Source of the DNA: [Scytonema hofmanni] UTEX 2349 | GTDB lineage: Bacteria; Cyanobacteriota; Cyanobacteriia; Cyanobacteriales; Nostocaceae | Length of the DNA stretch: 64,000 bases | Assembly: GCF_000582685.1 (NCBI RefSeq) | Contig: NZ_KK073768.1 | Span: forward strand, 1,547,600-1,611,599 | Direction of reading: 5' to 3' | In this document: positions 49,938 through 59,239 of the stretch, one piece after another | Numbering within the stretch: position 1 is the first letter of the stretch | How the letters are laid out: every line of letters starts with the position of its first letter | The notes under the pieces: generated by a model | Database searches by the model: none | What the model was told of the DNA's origin: nothing | Seen by the model: only the letters and a program-made list of their open reading frames with translations | Position numbers and translations under genes: made by a program

Positions 49938-50016
49938 TTTTTATTTAAATAAGGAAATCCCACAGGCGATCGCGGCGCATGAGTTACAAAACCTGGGGTA
50001 TAAAAAGAGGTTTTCA

Positions 50017-50070
50017 GTAGTGAGGACTTCAGTCTTCATCTTATAAGATAAGGACTGAAGTCCTTACTAC
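50017..50070. repeat. Inverted repeat GTAGTGAGGACTTCAGTC type
   Basis: GTAGTGAGGACTTCAGTC and GACTGAAGTCCTTACTAC are 18-base arms with one mismatch around an 18-base loop. A dispersed cyanobacterial repeat between the tRNA and the oxidoreductase gene. Confidence 0.85.
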
Positions 50071-50140
50071 GTAATGTACTAACTGTTAAAATTGCAACTT
50101 GCGATAAAATTTTCGATGGACTAAAAAACAGGAGACTATC

Positions 50141-51649
50141 ATGACAGAAGACTCACAACAAAAACGCGTGGTAGTTGTAGGTGCAGGTTGGGCTGGTTTA
50201 AGTGCAACTTACTACTTAGCCAAACAAGGTTATGATGTGACGCATCTCGAAGCCGGTGCTAATCCTGGTGGACTGGTAGCGGGTTGGAAAACAGCAGGGG
50301 GACAATCTGTAGAAGCCGGTGTTCATGGCTTTTGGTATCCTTACAGAAATATATTTTCTCTTATTAATGAACTAGGAATAAATCCCTTTACAACTTGGAC
50401 TCGTTCATCTCAATATTCGCCTTTTGGTTTAGAAGTTGAATCACCAATTTTTCAAGATTTGCCGCGACTCCCTACACCTCTAGGAACATTTTTATATACA
50501 CAGTTTCAACGTTTACCATTAATAGATCGAATCAGCGCCTTACCTTTACTTTACGCCTTAATTGACTTTGATAATTCCGATGAAGCTTGGAGACGTTACG
50601 ACTTTGTGACAGCGCGGGAATTATTCAAAGATTTTGGTGTTTCAGCGCGGCTTTATCGTGACTCTTTTGAACCGATGTTGTTGGTAGGTTTATTTGCCCC
50701 AGGTGAACAATGTTCTGCCGCAGCAACTTTGGGAATGCTATACTTTTTTATTCTCGCCCATCAACCAGATTTTGATGTAGTTTGGTGTCGGGGAACAGTT
50801 GGAGAAAAAATATTTCGTCCTTGGGTAGAAAAAATTAAACAAGCTGGTGCGAAGGGGTTAGCAAATCGTCGCGTTACTGACATCATAGTTGATAATAATC
50901 GGGCAACTGGTGTTGTCTGCGGTGATGAAGTGTTTGATGCCGATGCGGTAATTTTCGCAGTTGGTATAACGGGAATGAAGAAAATTGTTTCTAGTAGCCA
51001 TAGCTTACAAAGCCGTCAAGAATTTAGAAATTTGAGCAATTTAGGGGGAATTGATGTTTTAGCAACTCGTTTATGGTTTGACCGAAAAATTCAAATTCCG
51101 CGTCCTTCTAATGCTTGCTTTGGCTTTGATGCTACTACTGGATGGACATTTTTTAATTTGAATGAATTACATGATGAATATAAAAATGAACCGGGAACAG
51201 TTATTGAAGCAGATTTTTATCATGCCAATCAATTTTTTAATTTAAGCGATGAAGAAATTGTACAGAGAGTTCAACGCGATTTAGCAACTTGTATACCGGA
51301 ATTTCGTCAAGCCAAAGTGATTGATAGTAGCGTAATTCGTTTAGCAAACGCTGTATCTCATTTTGCACCTGGTAGCTATCGCTATATGTTGCCAGCTTCG
51401 ACAAGTTATGAGAATGTATTTATGAGTGGTGATTGGATTGTTAATCGTCACGGTTCATGGTCACAAGAAAAGGCTTATGTCACAGGTTTAGAAGCGGCGA
51501 ATTTGGTAGTTGATTATTTAAAACAGGGTAAACCTGCTGAGATTTTACCTGTAGAAGCGGATGAAGCGCATATTCAGATGGCGAGGGGTGTTAATAAAAT
51601 AGTTCGTGACTTGGGTAAATCTATTTTGCCTGATTTTTGGTTGCCATGA
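50141..51649 (+). CDS. FAD-dependent oxidoreductase, carotene desaturase/HpnE-like
   Basis: A 502-residue flavin amine oxidase/desaturase-type protein. RVVVVGAGWAGLSATYYLAKQGYDVTHLEAG is the dinucleotide-binding start; NPGGLVAGW and EAGVHGFWYPYRNIFSLI match zeta-carotene desaturase- and hydroxysqualene dehydroxylase-like enzymes; the C-terminal FMSGDWIVNRHGSWSQEKAYVTGLEAANLV is the second FAD block. An isoprenoid or carotenoid substrate is likely, but the exact reaction is not predictable. An AACAGGAGACTATC ribosome site precedes the ATG. Confidence 0.85.
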   Translation: MTEDSQQKRVVVVGAGWAGLSATYYLAKQGYDVTHLEAGANPGGLVAGWKTAGGQSVEAGVHGFWYPYRNIFSLINELGINPFTTWTRSSQYSPFGLEVESPIFQDLPRLPTPLGTFLYTQFQRLPLIDRISALPLLYALIDFDNSDEAWRRYDFVTARELFKDFGVSARLYRDSFEPMLLVGLFAPGEQCSAAATLGMLYFFILAHQPDFDVVWCRGTVGEKIFRPWVEKIKQAGAKGLANRRVTDIIVDNNRATGVVCGDEVFDADAVIFAVGITGMKKIVSSSHSLQSRQEFRNLSNLGGIDVLATRLWFDRKIQIPRPSNACFGFDATTGWTFFNLNELHDEYKNEPGTVIEADFYHANQFFNLSDEEIVQRVQRDLATCIPEFRQAKVIDSSVIRLANAVSHFAPGSYRYMLPASTSYENVFMSGDWIVNRHGSWSQEKAYVTGLEAANLVVDYLKQGKPAEILPVEADEAHIQMARGVNKIVRDLGKSILPDFWLP

Positions 51650-51708
51650 TGGCAATTTGTAATAGACACTCTTTAGTAGAAATTAAATATGCGTTATCCG
51701 CAAATCTT

Positions 51709-51735
51709 GGAGACGTAGCACTGCTACGTCTCTAC
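51709..51735. repeat. Palindromic repeat, GAGACGTAGC type
   Basis: GGAGACGTAGCA and TGCTACGTCTC arms; same family as 23569-23597. Lies between the convergent oxidoreductase and DUF3318 genes. Confidence 0.88.
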
Positions 51736-51773
51736 AAGGGTTTGATTATTTTAGGCGCAAAAACGTTTGAGAA

Positions 51774-52388
51774 TTACATGGGATTATTTTTATAATTTTC
51801 TGGGACACCGATCGCAGACAAACCAGCGATCGCTCGTAAGTTTTGGCAGCGAATTAATTCGTTAAAATTTAAACCGGAACGTCCTTCAATTTTGGCAACC
51901 GTCTCAATTGCAGTTAATAGACTTTCTGCGGCTTCAGTTTCTGAATAACCCCGACGGAGTGCGATTCTAATTGCGGCTGTATCAGCATTTAACTCTAATT
52001 CTTGGGAACTATTAATCCGCCAAATGCGAATTAAGGCGATCGCACTTAATCCTCCAGCGACAACTACACCTACCACATCTTGTTGGGCTGATTCCACGAA
52101 TCCGCCTAAAATACCCGCCACCACCACACCTTGATAAATGTTGGGTTTAAACCATTTTACCCCGGTCAACCAACTAATTGTCCGCAATAGCAGCAAGTCG
52201 CGTTGCTCTTTCTTCAGGCGACGCCATAAATCAAAGTTAATATATATTGGTCGCTCCTGATTCCAGGGTAAGGGAAAAGAAGCATCAATCACTTTTGGCT
52301 GTTCTGGTTTGCTGACGAGTTTTATCGTCATTCGTCCAGAAGCCGGCATCACATCTAACAAACGACGAATTTCAACATTAGGCTCCAT
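51774..52388 (-). CDS. DUF3318 family protein
   Basis: A 204-residue cyanobacterial protein of unknown function. EIRRLLDVMPASGRMTIKLVSKPEQ and PLPWNQERPIYINFDLWRRLKKEQRDLLLLRTISWL are the conserved start; two hydrophobic segments (YQGVVVAGILGGFV and VVGVVVAGGLSAIALI, about residues 90-130) are likely membrane helices, followed by a helical cytosolic end (ELNADTAAIRIALRRGYSETEAAESLL) that recalls metal-site regions of M48-like peptidases without their HEXXH motif. Confidence 0.85.
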   Translation of the reverse strand: MEPNVEIRRLLDVMPASGRMTIKLVSKPEQPKVIDASFPLPWNQERPIYINFDLWRRLKKEQRDLLLLRTISWLTGVKWFKPNIYQGVVVAGILGGFVESAQQDVVGVVVAGGLSAIALIRIWRINSSQELELNADTAAIRIALRRGYSETEAAESLLTAIETVAKIEGRSGLNFNELIRCQNLRAIAGLSAIGVPENYKNNPM

Positions 52389-52408
52389 GATTAATATTAT
52401 TAGGCATA

Positions 52409-52699
52409 ATGAGCAATGAAAGATCGAATTTGTGCTACATGGAAGCTTTTGCTCTTATCCCACCTGAATGGACAAATCAGGCAATTCATGCTTATAAGTT
52501 TTGTTGTCCTAACTGCAAGGCAAGTAGCTTAGAAGCAGAAAAAGTTTGGCTGAATCGGCGATCGCCTGTCATTACAGAAGAACATCGCCGCAAATGGCAA
52601 GAATTTTACCATTGTAACTGTGGTTATGTGTGGTGGGCTTGGAGTAGCGATCGCCCTCCAACAGATTTATCGAATCAACAAGATAATCATCCCATATAA
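52409..52699 (+). CDS. Small zinc-ribbon protein
   Basis: A protein of up to 96 residues with CCPNC near residue 33 and CNCGY near residue 70, a four-Cys zinc ribbon. EAFALIPPEWTNQAIHAYKF and VWWAWSSDRPP are conserved in cyanobacteria by recollection. The ATG at 52439 (MEAFALIPPEW) may be the real start because ten residues before it look unrelated. Function unknown; divergent from DUF3318 with a 20-base gap. Confidence 0.75.
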   Translation: MSNERSNLCYMEAFALIPPEWTNQAIHAYKFCCPNCKASSLEAEKVWLNRRSPVITEEHRRKWQEFYHCNCGYVWWAWSSDRPPTDLSNQQDNHPI

Positions 52700-52718
52700 C
52701 CAAATTTTTTCAAACAAA

Positions 52719-52785
52719 AGCCCGCCTACAAACGGGCTAATATTAATCTACCTACCTCTTTAGCCCACGTAGGTGGGCTTTGTTT
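52719..52785. terminator. Two hairpins between convergent genes
   Basis: AGCCCG/CGGGCT (52719-52738) and AGCCCAC/GTGGGCT (52762-52779) followed by TTTGTTTGT. Both can end the zinc-ribbon transcript; on the minus strand they follow the last porin. The second is identical in arms to that at 40414. A repeat-like block follows at 52795-52900 (GCGTTGGGCGGCTCTGCCGA). Confidence 0.65.
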
Positions 52786-52904
52786 GTATAGCCAAGCCAC
52801 TGCGTTGGGCGGCTCTGCCGACTTGAAGCACGTGGCGTGCGAATTCTATTCGCCAGGGCTTCCTACGCACAACAACGCCGCGAATTCCAGTCGTCAGGGC
52901 TTCG

Positions 52905-54653
52905 TTAAAAATTGAAAGTGGTACGCACTGTACCTACATAAATGGTGTCATTGCGATCGTTATGCTCAGGACTCAAAATCACCAATAAACCGGGAGTAAT
53001 AGCAATATTGTCATTAAGTCGGAACTTGTAAAGACCTTCTAAATGGTAAGAGGTATCTGTATCTCTTAGCCCTCTACCATTAGAAGTCACATTAGCATCA
53101 TTGCTGGCAGTTCTGGGTGGTTGACCAAAGATAAAACCAAGCACGCTACCCTTTGTACCAATATCTTGCAAACCGAGGCTGGCACCCCAGTAGTTGAATG
53201 TTGCACTATCACCACTTCTAACGGTTATGGGAACACCGCTGACGTTTGAGTTAGCAGTGTTCTGCGCTTCAGCATCAGTATAACCATACCAACCATTCAG
53301 TAGCAACTTAGGGGTAAGTCTAAAAGCAGCTTGTACACCGTAATGATTAGCACTGGTGGCAACATTACCAAAAGGGTTATTGGCAATGCTGCTGCCATTG
53401 GATTCAAACATGCTGATGCCACTACCGCTAGTCACACCATTAACAGTAGTAACACCATTTTGATAAGTACGTGCGTAAGTTAAACCGATATTGAACCTTG
53501 GATTCGGTTGGAAAGCTACCTGAGCTAAAGCCGCATAGTTACCATCAAAAAGACCATTTCTATCCAAAGGATTGCTAGCTGTATTATTACGTCCACCAGC
53601 TAGATAACCAACAGAGGCACTTAAAGCTCCCTTGGGGTTAACAGTTATAGTTGCACCTGCACCACCCTGACCTTGACGGTAGATGGTGCTGAAGCGACCA
53701 TAGCGGGAGATAGCACCTTGACTAGTGCTGGCAAAGAAGGGGCTGAAGTTGTTGATGTTTTCCCAAAATTCACCATTGTTTGCATCAACCTTGACACGTA
53801 TTGCGTCACTTAGGTTGAAAGCATAGTTGATTTTCTCTGCTTGGAGAGTGTCACTAGTGTCGTTCTCAAATATTAAACGGGTCATGCTAGTACCCGTTGA
53901 AGCGTTACCGATGTTAGGACTGTTGTTGGCAATGATATTCCCTGCTTGCAAACGAATTTGTAACTGGTCTTTTCCTGTGAAACTGCTGTTTAAGGTCAAA
54001 CGAATCCGCTCAGATAAAGTCACATTGCTGTCTAAGTCGCGCTCTGGAGCATTTGGATTAGCTCTGAGTGTAGCAGCGCTGATTGCTGCGTTATCACCGA
54101 AAGAATCAGACAAAACGAAAATCGCTTCTCCAATCAACTTGGTGGTAGTGGAAAACTGATTTGCTTCCAATTCGGCAGTTTTCGCTTCTAATGCATCTAC
54201 ACGACCACGCAAAGTTGCCAATTCAGCGGAATACTCTTCTTGCAAGCGCTGTAAGGTCGCTAAGTCTTCTTTTGTTACCAAGTCAGCGGTAGCTGTGGCA
54301 ATCAATTCGTTAACACGGTCTAAACAAGCATTCAAACCAGCAGCAAATTCATAACGGGTCATTGCACGGTTGCCGCGATAAGTGCCGTTTGGGTATCCAG
54401 CGATACAGCCATAGCGTTCAACTAGAGATTGTAATGCTTGAAATGCCCAGTCTGTAGGCTGCACATCAGAAAACTGAGAAACGGATGTTACCTGACCCAT
54501 ACTGTCAGACTCTTGGGACATCTCGGTAATAGAAGTCATTTCTTCGTTGACTTCAGATCCTAAGGCGCTGTTTGCTGCTAAAAATGAGGCAGCAAGAACT
54601 AATGGACTTAGTTTAAAAACGTTCCAGAATAATTTTTTCAAAGTTTTTCTCAT
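52905..54653 (-). CDS. SLH-OprB porin, third of three tandem copies
   Basis: An outer membrane porin of about 582 residues. After a signal peptide (LSPLVLAASFLAANSALGSE) comes an SLH domain (FSDVQPTDWAFQALQSLVERYG, TRYEFAAGLNACLDRV) that binds peptidoglycan-linked polymer, a coiled coil (LATLQRLQEEYSAELATLRGRVDALEAK), then a beta-barrel ending in Phe (VRTTFNF). This is the SomA/SomB type that serves as the main cyanobacterial small-solute or iron channel. Start chosen at the ATG 54653 (MRKTLKKLFW) to match the second copy, with GAGG five bases upstream. It is highly similar to the middle copy. Confidence 0.9.
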   Translation of the reverse strand: MRKTLKKLFWNVFKLSPLVLAASFLAANSALGSEVNEEMTSITEMSQESDSMGQVTSVSQFSDVQPTDWAFQALQSLVERYGCIAGYPNGTYRGNRAMTRYEFAAGLNACLDRVNELIATATADLVTKEDLATLQRLQEEYSAELATLRGRVDALEAKTAELEANQFSTTTKLIGEAIFVLSDSFGDNAAISAATLRANPNAPERDLDSNVTLSERIRLTLNSSFTGKDQLQIRLQAGNIIANNSPNIGNASTGTSMTRLIFENDTSDTLQAEKINYAFNLSDAIRVKVDANNGEFWENINNFSPFFASTSQGAISRYGRFSTIYRQGQGGAGATITVNPKGALSASVGYLAGGRNNTASNPLDRNGLFDGNYAALAQVAFQPNPRFNIGLTYARTYQNGVTTVNGVTSGSGISMFESNGSSIANNPFGNVATSANHYGVQAAFRLTPKLLLNGWYGYTDAEAQNTANSNVSGVPITVRSGDSATFNYWGASLGLQDIGTKGSVLGFIFGQPPRTASNDANVTSNGRGLRDTDTSYHLEGLYKFRLNDNIAITPGLLVILSPEHNDRNDTIYVGTVRTTFNF

Positions 54654-54771
54654 CCACACCTCAATTAACTTTTATCATAAACCTCAAATGTGCTGTATAA
54701 TTCGTATCACTTATCTTCCTATGCAAAAGTCCCTTGTCAGCGGGGTAAATTGCTATTAGCTGTGGTAAGCT

Positions 54772-56517
54772 TTAAAAACTAAAAGTGGTACGCACTGTAC
54801 CTACATAGATGGTGTCATTGCGATCGCTATGCTCAGGACTCAAAATCACCAATAAACCGGGAGTAATAGCAATATTGTCGTTGAGTTGGTACTTGTAAAG
54901 ACCTTCTAAATGGTAAGAGGTATCTGTATCTCTTAGACCTCTACCATTAGAAATCACATTAGCATCATTGCTGGTAGTTCTGGGTGGTTGACCAAAGATA
55001 AAACCAAGCACGCTACCTTTTGTACCAATATCTTGCAAACCGAGGCTGGCACCCCAGTAGTTAAATGTTGCACTATCACCGCTTCTAACAGTTATGGGAA
55101 CACCGCTGACGGTTGAGTTAGCAGTAGTGTTCTGCGCTTCAGCATCTGTGTAACCATACCAACCATTAAGTAGCAACTTAGGAGTAAGTCTAAAAGCAGC
55201 TTGTACACCGTAATGATTAGCTGTGGTGGCAACACCCCCAAAGGGGTTATTGGCAATGCTGCTGCCTGTGGATTCAAACATGCTCACGCGACTACTAGTC
55301 ACACCATTAACAGTAGTAGTGCCATTTTGATAAGTACGTGCGTAAGTTAAACCGACGTTAAAGGTTTTAGTTGGTTGGAAACCTATCTGAGCTAAAGCTG
55401 CATAGTTACCATCAAAAAGACCATTTTTATCCAATGGATTGTTGGCTGTATTATTACGTCCACCAGCTAGATAACCCACAGACGCACTTAAAGCTTTATT
55501 GGGGTTAACAGTTATAGTTGCACCTGCACCACCCTGACCTTGACGGAAGATGGGGCTGAAGCGACCATAGCGGGAGATAGCACCCTGACTAGTGCTGGTA
55601 AACAAGGGGCTGAAGGTGTTGATGTTTTCCCAAAATTCACCATTGTTTGCATCAATGTGGACACGTATTGCGTCAGTTAGGTTGAAAGCATAGTTGATTT
55701 TCTCTGCCTGGAGATTGTTATCAGTGTTATTATCAAATATTAAACGGGTCATGTTAGTACCCGTTGAAGCGTTACCTATGTTAGGACTGTTGTTGGGAAT
55801 GATATTCCCTACTTGCAAACGAATTTGTAACTGGTCTTTTCCGGTGAAACTGCTGTTTAAGGTCAAACGAATCCGCTCAGATAAAGTCGCGTTGCTGTCT
55901 AAATCGCGGTTTGGAGCATTGGGATTGTTTCTGAGTGTAGCAGCGCTGATTGCTGAGTTATCACCGAAAGAATCGGACAAAACGAAAATCGCTTCCCCAA
56001 TCAACTTGGTGGTAGTAGAAAACTGATTCGCTTGCATCACGGCGTTTCTGGCTTCTAGTCCATCTACGCGATCGCGCATAGTTGCCAATTCAGCGGAAAA
56101 TTCTTTCTGCACATGCTCTAAGGTCTCTAAGTCTTCTTTTGTCATTAAGTCAGCGGTGCCTGTCGCAATTAATTCGTTAATGCGGTTTAAACAAGCATTC
56201 AAACCAGCGGCAAATTCATAACGGCTCATTGCACGGTTGCCGCGATAAGTGCCGTTTGGGTATCCAGCGATACACCCATAACGCTCAACTAGAGATTGTA
56301 ATACTTGGAATGCCCAATCCGTAGGCTGCACATCAGAAAATTGAGAAACGGATGTTACCTGACTCATGGTGTCAGTTTCAGACAACTGGGTAACATCCGT
56401 CATTTCTTCATTGACTTCAGCTGCTAACGCGCTGTTTGCTACACAAAAGGTAGCAACAAAAACTAGTGGACTTACTTTAAAAACGTTCCACAATAATTTT
56501 GTCAAAGTTTTTCTCAT
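54772..56517 (-). CDS. SLH-OprB porin, second of three tandem copies
   Basis: A 581-residue porin with the same order: signal peptide (VSPLVFVATFCVANSALAAE), SLH domain, coiled coil, and OprB barrel ending VRTTFSF. It is nearly identical to the third copy over most of the barrel, so the pair arose by recent duplication or is kept alike by gene conversion. The coiled coil is the most diverged part (TLEHVQKEFSAELATMRDRV). A 184-base repeat block sits directly upstream of its start and separates it from a leader homologous to the third copy's leader. Confidence 0.9.
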   Translation of the reverse strand: MRKTLTKLLWNVFKVSPLVFVATFCVANSALAAEVNEEMTDVTQLSETDTMSQVTSVSQFSDVQPTDWAFQVLQSLVERYGCIAGYPNGTYRGNRAMSRYEFAAGLNACLNRINELIATGTADLMTKEDLETLEHVQKEFSAELATMRDRVDGLEARNAVMQANQFSTTTKLIGEAIFVLSDSFGDNSAISAATLRNNPNAPNRDLDSNATLSERIRLTLNSSFTGKDQLQIRLQVGNIIPNNSPNIGNASTGTNMTRLIFDNNTDNNLQAEKINYAFNLTDAIRVHIDANNGEFWENINTFSPLFTSTSQGAISRYGRFSPIFRQGQGGAGATITVNPNKALSASVGYLAGGRNNTANNPLDKNGLFDGNYAALAQIGFQPTKTFNVGLTYARTYQNGTTTVNGVTSSRVSMFESTGSSIANNPFGGVATTANHYGVQAAFRLTPKLLLNGWYGYTDAEAQNTTANSTVSGVPITVRSGDSATFNYWGASLGLQDIGTKGSVLGFIFGQPPRTTSNDANVISNGRGLRDTDTSYHLEGLYKYQLNDNIAITPGLLVILSPEHSDRNDTIYVGTVRTTFSF

Positions 56518-56524
56518 TCACACC

Positions 56525-56708
56525 ATGTCCTAATAATCACACATACTGTAGAGACGTTCCGCCGGAACGTCTTTACGGCGGAACTTCTTTACGACGGAAC
56601 GTCTTTACGGCGGAACGTCTTTACGGCGGAACGTCTTTACGGCGGAACGTCTTTACGACGGTAGGTAGGTTTTTATTAGTGTTAATTAAACGCAAATCAT
56701 ATCACACC
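56525..56708. repeat. Repeat insertion with 7-bp flanking duplication upstream of the second porin
   Basis: A palindrome (GTAGAGACGTTCC GCC GGAACGTCTTTAC type) followed by about five 16-base units GGCGGAACGTCTTTAC. TCACACC occurs at both edges (56518-56524 and 56702-56708). In the third porin the equivalent place has a single CCACACC directly joined to the TCAATTAACTTTTATCAT leader, whereas here the CCAATTAACTTTTATCAT leader resumes only after the block. This looks like an insertion with target duplication. Confidence 0.7.
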
Positions 56709-56774
56709 CCAATTAACTTTTATCATAAAGTTTTAAATTCTTATAATTCCACATTACTTATCTTCCTATGCAAA

Positions 56775-56794
56775 AGTCCGCCTGTAAGCGGACT
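56775..56794. terminator. Hairpin in the first/second porin intergenic region
   Basis: AGTCCGC and GCGGACT arms with a 6-base loop. It lies between the first porin stop and the second porin leader and could terminate the first porin transcript. The third porin leader has a degenerate version (CCCTTGTCAGCGGGG). Confidence 0.5.
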
Positions 56795-56851
56795 CAGGTT
56801 TCTGTAAATTGTTATTAGACATCGACCGAATTTATGCGTTATCTAAAACCC

Positions 56852-56880
56852 GTAAAGACGTAGCATTGCTACGTCTCTAC
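56852..56880. repeat. 29-bp palindrome, GTAAAGACGTAGC type
   Basis: GTAAAGACGTAGC and GCTACGTCTCTAC arms around ATT, one mismatch, just after the first porin stop. Confidence 0.88.
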
Positions 56881-56931
56881 ATTCTTTTTCACTTTCGCGT
56901 GTCTATTAGCTATTAAAAACTGTGGTCAGTT

Positions 56932-58707
56932 TTAGAAAGTAAAGGTGGTGCGGAGTGTACCAACATAGGTAGTGTCGTTGTCGCTATTACCCTCTGGGCT
57001 GAAAATCACCAACAAACCGGGGGTAATAGCAATGTTGTCGTTGAGTTGGTACTTGTAGAGACCTTCTAAATGATAGGTTGTGTCTCTATCTTCAATGACA
57101 TCGCTGCTAATAACTGTAGGTGGTTGACCAAATATTATACCCAGGGTACTGCCTTGTTTGCCAAAGTCTTGGAGAGCCAGAGAAGCAGCCCAGTAGAGGA
57201 TGTCTGCATTAGCACCAGAAAATGGACCAGCTTCAGCTTCTGCGGTTGTATAACCTACCCAACCTGCAAGAGTGAATCTAGAACTGGGACGTATGAGCGC
57301 TTCTATGCCGTAATTATTAGTGGTAGTAGCAAAGTTACCAAAGGGGCGATTGGCGTTAAAGTTGCCCGTGGAACTAAATAGATTGACACCACCTGCACCT
57401 TCACTATTTTGATAGGTGCGTGCGTAGGTTGCAGCAATAGTGAAGGCTTTGCTGGGTTTAAAAGCTAGTTGACCAAAAGCAGAATAAGAACCATTGATGA
57501 GACCGCGACCTAAATCTGGGTTCTCAGCTGAACCTGCTTGATAACCCACAGTAGCAGTAATAGGACTTTTAGGAGCTAATACTACAGTTATACCTGCACC
57601 CTCAGAAGCCTGACGGTAGATGGGGCTGAATCGTCCATAGCGGGAGATCGCGCCAGTACCGCTGCTTGCAAGGGCAGGGTTAACGGTATCAACGAAGTCG
57701 TAGAATTCACTTCTGGCAGCGGATATGTTCACCCGTACCGCATCACTTAGGTTGAACTGATAGAACAAGTCATCAAGAACAACGGCGTTATTCTCATCTC
57801 CGTCATAGGAAAGTCGGGTCAAGTTAGTACCCGTTCTACTTGTATCAAATCCGCTAATATTTCGGGCTTGGATACGGACTCGCAAGCGGTCTGTGCCAAC
57901 GAAGCTGGTATCAAAGTTCAGACGTACCCGGTCTGCAAAGACAGTGTTACCCGCTGTGTCTCTTCTTGAGTTTTGAAAGTTGGCTGAACCATAAGCGTCT
58001 CTGATGGCATTTGCTTGTGCAGTTGTAAAACCAGGATTCAACTGCTGGATTCTTGCACTTACAGCCGCTGGATTAGCTAAGTTAGCTGGTGAGAAGTCAC
58101 CTCGACTAAAATTGTAAGGAAGTGCTCGCTCCTCTGTGAAAACGTCAGCCACACTAAAGATGACTTCCCCATTCAACTTGGTGGTAGTGGAGAATTGATT
58201 GGATTCCAACTCTGCGGTTCTCGCTTCTAGGGCATCCACACGACCGCGCAGAGTTGCCAATTCAGCGGAAAACTCTTCTTGCAAACGCTGTAAGGTCGCT
58301 AAGTCTTCTTTTGTCACCAAGTCAGCGGTAGCTGTGGCAATCAATTCGTTAACGCGGTCTAAACAAGCATTCAAACCAGCCGCAAATTCATAACGAGTTA
58401 ATGCACGGTTGCCGCGATACGTGCCATTTGGATATCCAGCGATACAGCCATAACGCTCAACCAGAGATTGTAATGCTTGGAATGCCCAGTCTGTAGGTTG
58501 CACATCAGAAAACTGAGAGACCGATGTTACCTGACCTATGCTGTTAGCTTCTTGGGATAATTGGGAAACAGAAGTTGTCTGTTCTTTAACTTCAGCTTTG
58601 ACTTCAGCTGCTCTGGCACCGTTCGCTGCTAAAAATGAGGCAGCAACAACCAATGGACTTAGTTTAAAAACGTTCCACAAAGGTTTTTTCATTTTTTTGA
58701 CTCTCAC
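56932..58707 (-). CDS. SLH-OprB porin, first of three tandem copies
   Basis: A 591-residue porin. The signal peptide (LSPLVVAASFLAANGARAAE), SLH domain and coiled coil are close to the other copies but the barrel is clearly different (RTFTEERALPYNF region aside, it has unique loops such as FTTAQANAIRDAYGSANF). It still ends in VRTTFTF-like LRTTFTF. I keep the GTG at 58707 because MRVKKMKKPLW aligns with MRKTLKKLFW of the third copy; an ATG five codons in is the alternative. A PHO-box-like repeat 176 bases upstream suggests control by phosphate supply. Confidence 0.9.
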   Translation of the reverse strand: MRVKKMKKPLWNVFKLSPLVVAASFLAANGARAAEVKAEVKEQTTSVSQLSQEANSIGQVTSVSQFSDVQPTDWAFQALQSLVERYGCIAGYPNGTYRGNRALTRYEFAAGLNACLDRVNELIATATADLVTKEDLATLQRLQEEFSAELATLRGRVDALEARTAELESNQFSTTTKLNGEVIFSVADVFTEERALPYNFSRGDFSPANLANPAAVSARIQQLNPGFTTAQANAIRDAYGSANFQNSRRDTAGNTVFADRVRLNFDTSFVGTDRLRVRIQARNISGFDTSRTGTNLTRLSYDGDENNAVVLDDLFYQFNLSDAVRVNISAARSEFYDFVDTVNPALASSGTGAISRYGRFSPIYRQASEGAGITVVLAPKSPITATVGYQAGSAENPDLGRGLINGSYSAFGQLAFKPSKAFTIAATYARTYQNSEGAGGVNLFSSTGNFNANRPFGNFATTTNNYGIEALIRPSSRFTLAGWVGYTTAEAEAGPFSGANADILYWAASLALQDFGKQGSTLGIIFGQPPTVISSDVIEDRDTTYHLEGLYKYQLNDNIAITPGLLVIFSPEGNSDNDTTYVGTLRTTFTF

Positions 58708-58882
58708 TCACACCTATTGATTTAATGGAATAAATTCCGATAATCATTTTATAGTAATAGTAGCAGATATTATGATTAATATTCACTTTGAGATATTGAA
58801 TTTCTCAGTGATGTTGTTGACGACTTCACTAAACAAGTTAAAAGCCTTCTTTTATCTACCTATTCACCGATAACTGCTAGTT

Positions 58883-58901
58883 AGGTTAAGTTTAGGTAAA
58901 A
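58883..58901 (-). promoter_or_regulatory. PHO-box-like tandem repeat upstream of the first porin
   Basis: On the minus strand TTTTACCT, AAA, CTTAACCT, followed by AACTAG. Two 8-base units with 11-base spacing; the second matches the cyanobacterial PHO unit CTTAACCT exactly. It lies 176 bases before the porin start. Confidence 0.55.
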
Positions 58902-59239
58902 TTGATATTTTGCAGCAATGCCAACAAGTGCCTTGGTCTGAAAATCGTTGAATGATAGGGCAATTGCTCTTGAAATTGAAGCATTGTCAATAATCTTTTT
59001 ATAGTTATCGTCAGAGGATATTTACGGGAGAAATAATTTCCTACATTAAGGTTGTATCTATTGTCAAGTCAACTAACTAGATAAGAAACAAAATATTTCA
59101 CAATTTGCTTTCAACTAAGAGCGATCGCTAATATATAGATAGCAATCGTACATCCCATGTGAAAATTCGTAATATTCAGATTCGGTGAGTTATTAAAGAA
59201 GTCACCGAATCTAACTTTTCACGCTCTTCTTTAAGACTA

